Origin: JACCVL01 sp038233135
GTDB lineage: Bacteria > Actinomycetota > Actinomycetes > Propionibacteriales > Nocardioidaceae
Reading direction: 5' to 3'
Length of the DNA stretch: 6,305 bases
NCBI GenBank assembly: GCA_038233135.1
Contig: JBBSMN010000175.1
Span: 1 to 6,305 of the forward strand
Made by a program: the position numbers and the translations under genes. The notes beneath the pieces were generated by a model. That model searched no databases, had not been told where the DNA came from, and worked only from the letters and a program-made list of their open reading frames with translations. Shown piece by piece: positions 6,264 through 6,305 of this stretch (positions within the stretch are counted from its first letter, which is position 1; every line of letters begins with the position of its first letter).

Positions 6264-6292
6264 AGGGGTGGACGCCGCAGCGATCCACCCCT
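6264..6292 (-). terminator. Terminator-like hairpin upstream of obg
   Basis: On the minus strand, AGGGGTGGA (6292-6284) pairs perfectly with TCCACCCCT (6272-6264), a 9-bp stem. The 11-nt interior can add CGC/GCG with a TGCG tetraloop. Only three T's follow (the last is the final base of the arm), so it is a weak intrinsic terminator at best. It would end the upstream unit, by analogy with other actinobacteria rplU-rpmA, which is an inference. Only 23 nt separate it from the obg Shine-Dalgarno. No stop codon of an upstream gene can be assigned within 6293-6305. Confidence 0.5.
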
Positions 6293-6305
6293 CCCCTCGT
6301 CGTAC

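Noticed and set aside
1..6305. Mobile elements, CRISPR arrays, tRNA or rRNA genes, toxin-antitoxin or defence genes
   Set aside because: Read on both strands, I found no such repeats, cloverleaf or rRNA signatures, transposase motifs or insertion boundaries. All long frames on the coding strand are housekeeping genes.

Overview
This window comes from a high-GC Gram-positive bacterium (Actinomycetota). The evidence is the very GC-rich sequence, a GTG start on obg, an IleRS of the actinobacterial/eukaryote-like type 2 family, and above all a translational ileS T-box with a very short Stem I, a form known from this phylum. I cannot name the genus. Everything recognisable lies on the minus strand and reads right to left: obg, then ileS, then proB.

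Layout in transcription order. 6305-6230: end of an intergenic region with a terminator-like hairpin (6264-6292), after which the obg Shine-Dalgarno sequence and GTG start follow closely. 6229-4868: obg, the essential ribosome-assembly GTPase. 4867-4436: a 432-nt gap with no gene. Its distal part (4867-4691) is mostly featureless, ending in a G-quadruplex-type G-run array and a TANNNT -10 element. Its proximal part (about 4686-4436) is a complete tRNA-Ile-sensing T-box riboswitch that can be followed helix by helix: Stem I with an AUC specifier, Stem II, Stem IIA/B, Stem III, T-box bulge UGGUACC, and a sequestrator that pairs over the Shine-Dalgarno and the first base of the ileS start codon. 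4435-1244: ileS. 1247-129: proB, which overlaps ileS by the 4-nt ATGA arrangement. 62-97: a strong stem-loop that ends the unit. 1-61: no supported gene.

How it works together. When charged tRNA-Ile is scarce, uncharged tRNA should bind the AUC specifier and the UGGU bulge, stabilise the antisequestrator and free the ileS ribosome-binding site. Because proB starts inside the ileS stop, the first enzyme of proline synthesis is probably co-transcribed and translationally coupled with ileS, and so indirectly under isoleucine-tRNA control. In the actinobacteria I know (for example Mycobacterium tuberculosis), obg is followed directly by proB and ileS lies elsewhere, so ileS with its riboswitch looks like an insertion between the two.

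The genes belong to ordinary families. The unusual content is in the regulatory DNA between obg and ileS: a perfect 10-bp tandem duplication inside the switch, each copy complementary to the segment just upstream of the Shine-Dalgarno, and a G-run array directly upstream of the -10 element.
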